Origin: Proteobacteria bacterium UBA2996
GTDB taxonomy: Bacteria; Pseudomonadota; Gammaproteobacteria; Arenicellales; UBA868
DNA length: 15,823 nt
NCBI GenBank assembly: GCA_002346525.1
Contig: DDZY01000026.1
Location: 674-16,496, forward strand
Direction of reading: 5' to 3'
A program made the translations under genes and the position numbers. How positions within the stretch are numbered: the stretch's first letter is position 1; each line of letters begins with the position of its first letter. Shown in pieces: positions 1-7,800 of this stretch. The notes under the pieces were generated by a model. That model was not told the DNA's origin. It saw only the letters and a list, made by a program, of their open reading frames with translations, and did not search any database.

Positions 1-156
1 GCAGTGGGAACGGCTGTCGGCCGAAACGCGATAGCTTTCCTGATCCCCTGTCACCGTATCATTCGGTCAGACGGCGCAGTCGGCGGCTACCGCTGGGGAA
101 GTCAGCGTAAGGATGTGATGCTTGAGTGGGAGCGAATTCGACTGCTGGATCAATAG
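1..156 (+). CDS. O6-alkylguanine-DNA alkyltransferase, C-terminal end (partial)
   Basis: Frame 1 is open from the first base to a TAG at 154-156 and gives 51 residues. They contain the active-site signature of methylated-DNA-[protein]-cysteine S-methyltransferases: an IPCHR motif with the acceptor Cys at residue 17 (codon 49-51), followed by a GGYRWG motif and the RKxxxLEWE tail. By family knowledge the enzyme transfers the alkyl group from O6-alkylguanine to this Cys in a single-turnover repair reaction. The YRWG form of the motif is more usual in Ada-type proteins (often fused to an AraC-type regulator) than in Ogt (usually YAGG), but the N-terminal part lies outside the window, so Ada versus Ogt cannot be settled. 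The gene ends 30 bp before the stop of the convergent permease gene. No terminator hairpin was recognised in that gap. Confidence 0.9.
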   Translation, partial: AVGTAVGRNAIAFLIPCHRIIRSDGAVGGYRWGSQRKDVMLEWERIRLLDQ

Positions 157-186
157 CCCCAGCCCTATTCCGCCAGACTAGCCATC

Positions 187-2043
187 TCAGAAGATGAGGT
201 TCAGCATGATCATCATGATCACGAGAAACAGGATGGTCATGATTCCACCCGCACGCATGAAATCCGCCACGCGATAACCCCCCGGGCCCATAATCAGCGC
301 ATTGACCTGGTGCGTGGGGATCAAGAAAGAGTTGGACGTTGCGATAGCCACCGTTAACGCGAACACCGCGGGATCGGCTCCAGCTCCGATCGCAATATTC
401 ACCGCCAAAGGCACAAGCAAGACCGTCGCCCCGACGTTCGACATCAGCAAGGTAAACACGGTAGCCAGCACGGCAATACTTGCCTGAAGCACCCAAATCG
501 GCACCTGTCCCAGCACAATCAGCGTCTGTTGAGCAACCCAGGCAGCCGTGCCGGTTGACTCCATGGCAAGGCCAAGCGGGATCAAGCTCGCGAGCAGGAA
601 AACACTTTGCCATCCAATCGATTGATACGCCTCATCTACGCGGATGACGCCGCTGATGATCATTCCAATGGCACCTGTCATCAGGGCAACCGACAGTCTC
701 AAATCCGTGAACAGGATTAGCGCCAGCGCAATCAGAAAAAAGACCAGGGCATGAGGCAGTTTTTCCGGACGCGTATCGTCCCGTGGAAAATCCGTCACAA
801 CCGCCAAGTCCCTGTTCTTGGCAATTGGGGCAACATCCTGCCAACGGGCGTGAAGAACAAGCGTGTCGCCGGCCTGAAGCACAAATTCCGGCAATTGCCG
901 ATCAATTACTTCGTCAATCCTGAATATGGCAAGAACTGTTGCACCGTATCGTTGCCGCAAAGACACTTCCCTGATTGACTTACCTATCAGATTCGAATCG
1001 GGTGGGACAACTACCTCCACAATGCCCGCTGCAGTAGGGCTAAGCAACTCCGAAAAGACATCCATTTCCCGCTTGAGTTCCAACACATTCTCAGCGCAGA
1101 AATATTGCACCGAGTCCATCGGCCCCATGATCGCCAAGTCGGAACCCGGCCAAAGTTCTGTCTCCCCGGAAGGCGCTACCGTGAACTTATCTCCGGTTCG
1201 TACCGCCACAATCCAACCACCCCGTCCCGCGCTGTCAATGTCGGACAGTGTCCCGCCGGCTAGGGGGCTGTCCTCGGTAACCCGGGCCTCAAACACTTGC
1301 CCGGAGATCCCGTATACCTCAGAAAAGTATTGGAGCGTGCTTCCGGATTCCTGAGGCTTGTCCTTGACCACGGGCAGCACAAATCTGCCGAGGAGCACAA
1401 AATAGAGAATACCGCTCAACAACATCACGATGCCGATCGGCGAGACCGAGAACAATGAGAAAGCTTCCATGGGGGCGACGGAGTCCGGCAGGTTACGATT
1501 TGAGGTGTCGATGAGATCGTTCAGCAAAATCAAAGGGCTGGACCCGACCATGGTCATCGTCCCACCCAAAATCGCACAAAAGCCCATTGGCATGAGCAGT
1601 CGGGATATTGGCAGATTGCCCCGTCGCGCAATCCGGGTGACAACGGGTAGAAAAAGTGCCGCTGCGCCAATGTTCTGCATAAAACTCGAAATCACACCCA
1701 CGGTTGCAGAAATCACCGTAATGATCCGGCTTTCCGTCCTGCCCCCATATTTCAGGATCTTTCCCGCCAACTGACTCATGATGCCGGTCTTGTCCAGTCC
1801 GGCACCAATGATCATCACTGCGATAATGGAGATGACCGCGTTACTGGAAAAACCATCAAATAGGTTGCCGATCGGGACCAGACCTGAGTACCCGGGCAGC
1901 ATACTGGTGAGTCCGAGCAGCACCATGATACCGACCGCCGCTACGTCAACCCGGACGATTTCAAACGCGAACAGAAAAATGGTCAAAGCCAGTATCGCCA
2001 TCACCGCCACCATCTCTGCGGTGAGTACAATAGTCTCTGCCAA
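187..2043 (-). CDS. SLC13-family permease with two RCK_C (TrkA_C) domains
   Basis: A polytopic inner-membrane protein with two hydrophobic halves separated by a hydrophilic middle. Numbered from the start chosen here (618 aa), the middle holds two tandem RCK_C/TrkA_C-like domains at about 245-320 and 335-415. The layout matches SLC13/CitT-type ion-coupled anion permeases. The N-terminal half has a GGTMTMVGSSP loop and the C-terminal half a matching SNSFLIPTHQVNALIMGPGG loop, which are the paired substrate-loop regions of the family. The substrate (dicarboxylate, sulfate or other) cannot be read from sequence. The frame stays open to an ATG at 2148 (653 aa), but those extra 35 residues are hydrophilic and unlike the family, and that ATG has no Shine-Dalgarno. 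I prefer TTG at 2043, preceded by GGGAGG; ATG at 2013 is another option. It is transcribed divergently from the acyltransferase gene. Confidence 0.88.
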   Translation of the reverse strand: MAETIVLTAEMVAVMAILALTIFLFAFEIVRVDVAAVGIMVLLGLTSMLPGYSGLVPIGNLFDGFSSNAVISIIAVMIIGAGLDKTGIMSQLAGKILKYGGRTESRIITVISATVGVISSFMQNIGAAALFLPVVTRIARRGNLPISRLLMPMGFCAILGGTMTMVGSSPLILLNDLIDTSNRNLPDSVAPMEAFSLFSVSPIGIVMLLSGILYFVLLGRFVLPVVKDKPQESGSTLQYFSEVYGISGQVFEARVTEDSPLAGGTLSDIDSAGRGGWIVAVRTGDKFTVAPSGETELWPGSDLAIMGPMDSVQYFCAENVLELKREMDVFSELLSPTAAGIVEVVVPPDSNLIGKSIREVSLRQRYGATVLAIFRIDEVIDRQLPEFVLQAGDTLVLHARWQDVAPIAKNRDLAVVTDFPRDDTRPEKLPHALVFFLIALALILFTDLRLSVALMTGAIGMIISGVIRVDEAYQSIGWQSVFLLASLIPLGLAMESTGTAAWVAQQTLIVLGQVPIWVLQASIAVLATVFTLLMSNVGATVLLVPLAVNIAIGAGADPAVFALTVAIATSNSFLIPTHQVNALIMGPGGYRVADFMRAGGIMTILFLVIMMIMLNLIF

Positions 2044-2047
2044 AGAG

Positions 2048-2053
2048 CCTCCC
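2048..2053 (-). promoter_or_regulatory. Shine-Dalgarno GGGAGG deciding the permease start
   Basis: On the minus strand GGGAGG is followed by CTCT and then TTG (codon 2043-2041). The 4-nt spacing is slightly short but the match is the best upstream of any candidate start of this gene. It supports a start inside the longest open frame rather than at the ATG at 2148. Confidence 0.45.
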
Positions 2054-2230
2054 GATACTGATTTGCCTAGGCCGCTGGCCGAATGGCGAGCGGAAACTTC
2101 ATCAAACACTATAGCATACGGTTGTAGGACTCTCTCGCGCACTGCCATCCAAAATACTTATATCCGTCGTATATGTCCCTTATCTTTCCCCAAAGAAACA
2201 TGAACCATCTTGGGGACCCCTGCGCGAAAC

Positions 2231-2235
2231 AGGAG
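2231..2235 (+). promoter_or_regulatory. Shine-Dalgarno AGGAG for the acyltransferase gene
   Basis: AGGAG lies 7 nt before ATG 2243. It favours this start over the in-frame TTG at 2210, which has no ribosome-binding sequence in front of it. Confidence 0.7.
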
Positions 2236-2242
2236 TCGCGTC

Positions 2243-3157
2243 ATGCCGCGTCCCGTTAGAAACCCTTTTCATGTTCGCTACCTCGGTAGCTGGATTGCCC
2301 TCGGATTGTTGCGTCTTTTGAGTCTCATTCCGATGCCAGTACTATTTCATGTCGGAAGCGTCCTCGGGGATCTGCTCCACGCGGTCGTCCCATCCCGTCG
2401 ACGAGTCGCAGAGCGCAATCTCGCGTTGTGCTTTCCCAACGACTCCGCAGATCAAATCAGGGATCTCGCCAGAGAAAACATCAGGAATACTGCGAGGATG
2501 CTGTTGTATTCAGGGTTTGTCTGGTGGGCATCGGAATCCAAGTTGCGCGGACGAGTCACGGTCAGGAATGAGGCGATTCTTGATCAGGTCGAACAACAGG
2601 GGAAAGGATTCATCCTCCTGGCACCCCATTTTCTTGCCCTCGAGCTCGGGGGTATTTTTCTTTCCTTGCGGTCCCCCGGAGTCAGCGTATACCAGCGGAC
2701 CCGGAATCCCGTGTTTGACCGGGCCATGTTCCGGGCCCGGCAGCGATTTGGCGGTACGATGTACGAGCGTAAGGATGACCTTCGCCCCATGCTTAAGGCG
2801 ATCCGGGGTGGCAAGGGCTGTTACTACCTGCCCGATCAGGACCCCGGCCCACGCCGGGCTGTTTTTGCCCCGTTTTTTGGCATCCCGACCGCCACCTGGC
2901 CAGCGCTCGGCCGTATCTCGGGGATGTGCCGGGCCCCGGTCCTGCCTTGCGCAACCTACCTGCTGCCCCGCGGAGCCGGGTTCGAAATTGTGATCGATGA
3001 ACCGCTGAGTGGCTTTCCTGCCACGACCCCGGACGGTGACGCTGCAAAAATGAACGAGACCATTGAGAGGTGCGTTCGGCGCGCACCGACACAATACTTC
3101 TGGGTACACAAACGCTTCAAAACCCGTCCGCCGGGAAGTCCGGATGTCTACGATTGA
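2243..3157 (+). CDS. LpxL/HtrB-family lipid A acyltransferase
   Basis: A 304-residue protein of the usual length for the LpxL/LpxM (HtrB/MsbB) family. These inner-membrane enzymes transfer an acyl chain from acyl-ACP onto Kdo-lipid A or a precursor. The sequence shows an N-terminal membrane anchor (about residues 12-50), then the RRVAERNLALCFPN stretch typical of the family. The catalytic HX4E dyad is His129 and Glu134 in the segment APHFLALELGG. Further family motifs are YQRTRNPVFDR (150-160), YYLPDQDPG (194-202) and the terminal YFWVHKRFKTRPPG (285-298). The start at ATG 2243 is chosen for its AGGAG; TTG 2210 would add 11 residues. Which secondary acyl position it fills cannot be told. It stands alone with no other lipid A gene nearby; the permease on its left is divergent and the CNB-FHA gene on its right is convergent. 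Confidence 0.93.
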   Translation: MPRPVRNPFHVRYLGSWIALGLLRLLSLIPMPVLFHVGSVLGDLLHAVVPSRRRVAERNLALCFPNDSADQIRDLARENIRNTARMLLYSGFVWWASESKLRGRVTVRNEAILDQVEQQGKGFILLAPHFLALELGGIFLSLRSPGVSVYQRTRNPVFDRAMFRARQRFGGTMYERKDDLRPMLKAIRGGKGCYYLPDQDPGPRRAVFAPFFGIPTATWPALGRISGMCRAPVLPCATYLLPRGAGFEIVIDEPLSGFPATTPDGDAAKMNETIERCVRRAPTQYFWVHKRFKTRPPGSPDVYD

Positions 3158-3262
3158 GACATCACTCCCGCTCTGCCATTACTTGACCCGCTTCTTGCGG
3201 TTGGGTACCCCCCTTAAGGATTCATATCTATTATCTTGCCTGTGCATTTCGGTTCAAGGCTG

Positions 3263-4024
3263 TCACCCCAATACGATTCGAAAGCAGAAAATCGAATCAA
3301 CGCCGCCCGCAATGACGATATTGGTTTGTTCCGTCAATTGAGCCGAATCCAGAGGAAACTCCTTGCCCAGATAAGTACCGTTTACACAGGTTCCTAACTC
3401 ACTCGCATTGTCCCGGATCAACACAGCTTCGGCAGTTAATGAAATCAAGAAATGGTTCACGCTGAGTTGATGCGATTCCAAATCCGGCAAAGTAATCCGG
3501 TGTAAGAATTCTGTTGTTCCGATTCCAGCACGGCCAACACTATATTCGGATTCAGTCAGCGCAATACCTTCTGTTGGAAGTAACGCTGCTACCTGTTCGT
3601 GACCGCTAAATATCCGTGCCCGGTGACTTGTCCTTTTTGAGGCGCTATATCCCTCCCCAGGCTCAACTATAGGTTCAAGATCCCCGACAATCCGCTTATT
3701 AGAGAACCGCAACCTTTCACTGAGTCTATTAATCACTCGAAGCGCCATGCCTGGATGCTCTGACAGAGCTTCGGTCAGTTCACTGTGCGACAGCTCGTGC
3801 CCCTCGACGACCGTTTTCGCCCGGGCGCTTGCGCTCCTGGGCATCCTGCTCAGCAACCCCATCTCACCGAGAAACTCGCCTGCCGATACATAACCCAGGA
3901 TCGTACTTCCTCCATCGTTTTCGACAAAGATCTCCACCTCCCCGGAAAGAAGCAGCAGCGCATTCTCGCTAACCTCACACTTTTCATAAATTATCTCGCC
4001 GGCATTAAATCGTCTCTGTTCCAT
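3263..4024 (-). CDS. Cyclic-nucleotide-binding domain + FHA-like domain protein
   Basis: A 253-residue soluble protein with two domains and no signal peptide or membrane segment. Residues 5-115 look like a CRP-type cyclic-nucleotide-binding domain. The phosphate-binding cassette is visible at 49-66, with Gly53-Glu54 and Arg63-Ser64 standing where CRP has its GE and RS ligands for cAMP. A linker (about 116-150) follows. Residues 155-253 look like a forkhead-associated domain: Gly164-Arg165, Ser188-x-x-His191, and the terminal Asn215-Gly216 in GTCVNGTYL. The Asn expected at position 210, which contacts the phosphopeptide in canonical FHA domains, is Leu, so phosphothreonine binding may be weak or altered. 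There is no DNA-binding helix-turn-helix, so it is not a CRP-like transcription factor. It probably acts as an adaptor coupling a second messenger to protein contacts; the partner is unknown. Start: ATG 4024 with GGAG at 4035-4038. Confidence 0.85.
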   Translation of the reverse strand: MEQRRFNAGEIIYEKCEVSENALLLLSGEVEIFVENDGGSTILGYVSAGEFLGEMGLLSRMPRSASARAKTVVEGHELSHSELTEALSEHPGMALRVINRLSERLRFSNKRIVGDLEPIVEPGEGYSASKRTSHRARIFSGHEQVAALLPTEGIALTESEYSVGRAGIGTTEFLHRITLPDLESHQLSVNHFLISLTAEAVLIRDNASELGTCVNGTYLGKEFPLDSAQLTEQTNIVIAGGVDSIFCFRIVLG

Positions 4025-4034
4025 TGGCTAATTT

Positions 4035-4038
4035 CTCC
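4035..4038 (-). promoter_or_regulatory. Shine-Dalgarno GGAG for the CNB-FHA gene
   Basis: GGAG on the minus strand, 10 nt before ATG 4024. It supports the annotated start; no other Met lies in the first 50 residues. Confidence 0.5.
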
Positions 4039-4173
4039 ACAAGCGCCTTCCCCTGGGTTGCGTGAGGAAGGATACCAATCTCCCCGGCTGAATCGTACCC
4101 AGGTTAGGTTACTATCAACAATGGGCACGATGTCTAAGAACCTAGAATCTAACGCGCCAGTAATCTCTGGAGC

Positions 4174-4187
4174 GCGGCTTGAGCCGC
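4174..4187. repeat. Short inverted repeat upstream of the lipoprotein gene
   Basis: GCGGC and GCCGC flank a TTGA loop, a 5-bp perfect stem with a 4-nt loop. It lies 67 bp before the GTG start of the lipoprotein gene, in the 230-bp divergent intergenic region 4025-4254. There is no T-run, so it does not look like an intrinsic terminator. An operator or mRNA hairpin is possible, but so is chance. I see no other convincing element in this intergenic region. Confidence 0.3.
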
Positions 4188-4254
4188 TTCAGACAGGTTA
4201 CACTATGCTAAAGTTATTTCGCTTATTGAATCAGGCAAAAGGCAGTCAAACAAG

Positions 4255-4848
4255 GTGCTAGCAAATTTAAACTGTGCTTCGCGTACGGTAGGCGGTCTCG
4301 CCTTAACCGCGTTATTGCTTGGCCTCCAAGGCTGCGGGGCTACTACGTCCAGTGACATGATGGAAACCCAGATTGGAAGGCAATTTAATGTAACGGGTCA
4401 GTGGACCGGGGATCTGGTGGATTCAAGATATGGAACACATAAAATCTATCTCACTCTTAATGACGCCGGTGGGAGTGTCACCGGCACCTTTGCCGTGCCG
4501 ACACATATCTGCCTGGGGTTTAATGCCACCGAGGGTTTAGGGGGCGAGTGGAGTCTAAGTATTTCTGAAGGGGTAGCAACACAAGCGGCCGAAGGTACTG
4601 CCGGTGATAATACCTTTACCAGCGTCCAAGAGAACAGCAACAACGGCACGTTGGATTTTCAGTCGCCAACACTCACCGAAAAGATCATGACCGAAGCTGG
4701 TGATGAATTAGATGTTGACCGTGTCCTGTACTTCACACTTAACGGTGATTCCGACTCACAGACAGGCAAGTTTTCAGGTACCTGGATTGGGCCAGGCTTA
4801 CACTGCCGGACGGGACTCCAGGGCGCGATCTATATCAATCGCAGTTAG
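4255..4848 (+). CDS. Predicted lipoprotein of unknown function
   Basis: A 197-residue protein with a lipoprotein signal peptide: a short positively charged start, a hydrophobic core at about 12-24 and the lipobox LQGC, making Cys27 the lipidated residue. The mature part is Thr/Gly/Asp-rich and looks all-beta, with alternating polar and hydrophobic strands (for example VTGQWTGDL, KIYLTLNDAGGSVTGTF and FSGTWIG) and two Cys residues in PTHICLG and GLHCRTG that could pair. I do not recognise the family; a small beta-barrel envelope lipoprotein is an inference. GTG 4255 is the only usual start in the open frame, because an in-frame TGA lies at 4180-4182. No strong Shine-Dalgarno precedes it. The gene converges on the last pilY1-like gene with only 18 nt between the two stop codons, so it is not part of the pilus operon. 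Confidence 0.72.
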   Translation: MLANLNCASRTVGGLALTALLLGLQGCGATTSSDMMETQIGRQFNVTGQWTGDLVDSRYGTHKIYLTLNDAGGSVTGTFAVPTHICLGFNATEGLGGEWSLSISEGVATQAAEGTAGDNTFTSVQENSNNGTLDFQSPTLTEKIMTEAGDELDVDRVLYFTLNGDSDSQTGKFSGTWIGPGLHCRTGLQGAIYINRS

Positions 4849-4866
4849 CTCAGCAGCCGTCCTTCT

Positions 4867-7800
4867 CTAGAATTTCTCCCGCCAGGATTCGACCTTAAGC
4901 CTCCCGCCGACAGGATTGGCTTCGTCCGGAGGAGCGCCATAAGCGATGTTGCCTTTCTTGGTGAACCCATCCCCAAGGCTGACCTCGGTTTGGCTACCAG
5001 GGGTTCCGCTTATGCCAAGATAAACATTGTCTTTATGTACTCGTACGCCTGTAATATAACCTGCTCCCAGTTGAGTCTTCCTTAACACGTTCCCACACGC
5101 GTACCCCATTTGGTATAGAGTGCTGGTACCCGGAAAGCAGACTTGTTCGGTATCCGGCTTGTACACCGGCCCATACAGTACCTGTTGATCCAATGCGAGC
5201 TTGCCGACGACTTTTTCATCCCGGTCAAGGTTGAGGTACCAGCCGGCATCTTCCGACTCCGGACATGCCAACCCCTTGGCGGTGACATCCTTGAGATCAT
5301 TTGCTGTTGTTTTGGAAACACTCTGAAAAAGCGGGAAGTGCTCGTCTTTGATCCCAAAGATTCTGTTCTGGATCGTAGACAACGAGAGCTGCACCTTTTC
5401 TTTGTTCCCGGTGCCGAAATAAACCCAGAGCTTGTCATTGCTGTCAGTTGAAGCAGTGATCGCGCACTCCGCTGCTCTCTGGTTCACCTCATTACCATTA
5501 CCGTCAAATAGTTCTGTATATTGATACCGCAAGCCACCGTCGCTCGCATCAATCTTGTAGAGCTTACTTTCCCTGTCGGCAACATAGCCGAGGGCCCCCT
5601 TGTACGTAGCAATCTTTGTTCCATCAGCGGTCACTGCTGTAGGCGGAGCGGGGACCGAATTTACAAATCCGCCAGGATTGTCGATCATCTGAATGGCGCG
5701 AGCGACTTTACCTCCTTGGCCCAGGTCCAGAAGATAGACGGAGGAACCATAACCCGGGGTAGCGCTTGCGTTGTAACCTCCACCGACTACCGCCAACCAT
5801 TTTCGGCCAACGCCTGAGGGTGTAGAGACAATTGTTGGCGTGGAACGGGCCTCGCCGATCATCGAGTAATCCATGTCCGCGGACACACTACTGTAATAAT
5901 GCTTGGATTCCCGACCCGATTCATCCCAGTAATGAACGGCCTTTTCATTTGTATCGTTCAGGAATGCAAATATGAACTTCGGTGCCGAAGGGTTGGTGAC
6001 ATCCAGCGCAAAGTAGCCAGGACCTCCCCGGCCCAGGCCCGCAATCAGGATGGTTTGCCATTTGCCTTTAAGATAGACATCGCGAACGACCGGCGTACCA
6101 TCCACACCAAAGATCGGCTTGGTCAGATGTGCTATCGGAGCGGTCATCTCCCTTATTCGCCGAAGCAGATTGGGGGGAATAAATGCCCATAACTCCTCAC
6201 CACTTTCATCATCGAACGCATGAAGCATTCCGTCATTGGCGCCGGCAAATACCACGCGCTTGCGCAATGCATTCGCATTCACAAAAGCCTGGTAACCGTT
6301 CTGCTCCTTGAAATAAGCCTCTGTATTGGTATCGGCAATTTTTTCTTCCGACGGCATCTTGGGTGGACCCACCACGGCGATTTCAGAATGATAGATATCC
6401 CCCAACTTCCATTCCCGTTCATCGGCGGTATTCAGATCTTTATTCTCATCATAAGCATCAATCCCCCTCACGAACCGGATTAGTTTTTTTACCTCGCTTT
6501 CCTCCGGATAAAAACCGGCACCCTCGTAGAGTGCCCACATCAACTGGCTGGAATCGCTCGCCACAAAGTTATTCATTGCCATCGTAACCCACGGTGAGAC
6601 CGTCCAGATCTTCCGGCTGTCCGGGGGCCTTTCATTCAGTTTCGCGCCGGCCTCCCAGATCTTTTCACCGACAGCGCCTGTCTCCGAGTCCAGTTCGTAC
6701 TTGGTCAGTCTCCCACGCCACTGCCCGATTTCCGGAATCGTAAACGTCGACTGATAGATATAATCGCCTGCAGCATCAGAGGAAATCGTTGGGCTCGTAC
6801 CGGTATAGACCAGTTTCGACTTACGCGCCTTGGAAACAATCAGTTCTATGGCCTCTACCAGGTCGGCTTGATTCTCTGCAAATCGCGGCGTGTAGGGGAA
6901 CGTGTTCCCGGCCTTGGCAATATTGATATAGGCCTCCTGGTTCGCGTGCGGTGCCAGCGCGAAGCCGACGACCGCGGTTTCAATACCCATCGAATCCACG
7001 AGCCGTTCCAGAACCGGCAGTTCATGTCCGTTATAATCTTCTCCATCGGCGAGAACCAGGATAATGCTCTTCTGACAGGGGATCTTTGGATCGATCGGAC
7101 TTGGTGTAAATCCTGCGGCAGCGCCCTTGTAATACTGCTCCGCGAGCTCTATCCCTGACTTTAGGTTTGTCCCACTCCTGCCTGGGTCAAACGCGAACAA
7201 ATAGTCAAAACTTGTGGAACAGTACTGGCAACTCAACTTGATGATTTCTTCTGCGCCCTCCGGGGAGACCTTGACGAACATTCGAGCTTCATAGGACCAG
7301 CCCAGCAGGCCCCAGTGAATGTTATCGTTCATCTCTGGTCGCTCAAGAAGACTCTTGAGGACACTTTTCATCCCATCAAGCCGCGTCCTTCTTTCATAAA
7401 TGCCATCTAAGAGTTTGCCCTCGGAGTCAAACTTCAGGACTCTCGAATACTGTAAGTATTGCCCCCCGGCCACATAAATATTTCCACTTGCATCCGACCC
7501 CAGACCGTAGTGCTGCCTGATCCTGTCAGGCGGTTCGCCCTCAGACGGACCATAGGGGGAGAAACGGGTCTGAAAATCGCCGGCGTAGCTGTAACTGCCA
7601 ACCTGACCGCCACAGTAATCTGGGTCTGTTCTATAGATCTCCTGATGCTTCAGGACATACACGCCCTTGGCGGTCACTTCGATATCCTGGCCGCCAAGGG
7701 CGTACCAGGAATCTATTAGGGCGCCCGAGGATGCACTGTAGATTCTGACCAAATAACCTACGTTACACCCTGGCGGGACCGAGTGCGTTAACGCACCGTT

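Noticed and set aside
207..221. Palindrome TGATCATCATGATCA
   Set aside because: It lies inside the permease coding region and encodes the hydrophobic end of the last membrane helix (Ile/Met codons). Codon repetition explains it.
59..613. Minus-strand open frame of 184 aa
   Set aside because: It lies in another frame across the end of the well-supported permease gene and the end of the alkyltransferase gene, and its Cys/Gly/Arg-rich sequence has no family character.
3185..3210. Weak hairpin after the acyltransferase gene
   Set aside because: Only four contiguous pairs (CCGC/GCGG) and no T-run on either strand, so it is not a convincing terminator.
4092..4118. Possible sigma-70 promoter for the CNB-FHA gene (TTGATA ... 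TACGAT, minus strand)
   Set aside because: The spacer is only 15 nt and the -10 match is 4 of 6; too weak to call.
4179..4209. Possible promoter for the lipoprotein gene (TTGAGC ... TACACT or TATGCT)
   Set aside because: Spacers of 14 or 19 nt and partial matches; not distinguishable from chance.
3785..4261. Plus-strand open frame of 158 aa across the CNB-FHA start
   Set aside because: Most of it is antisense to the CNB-FHA gene and its sequence has no recognisable domain. Only its last 18 codons (MLKLFRLLNQ...) are kept as a possible leader of the lipoprotein gene.
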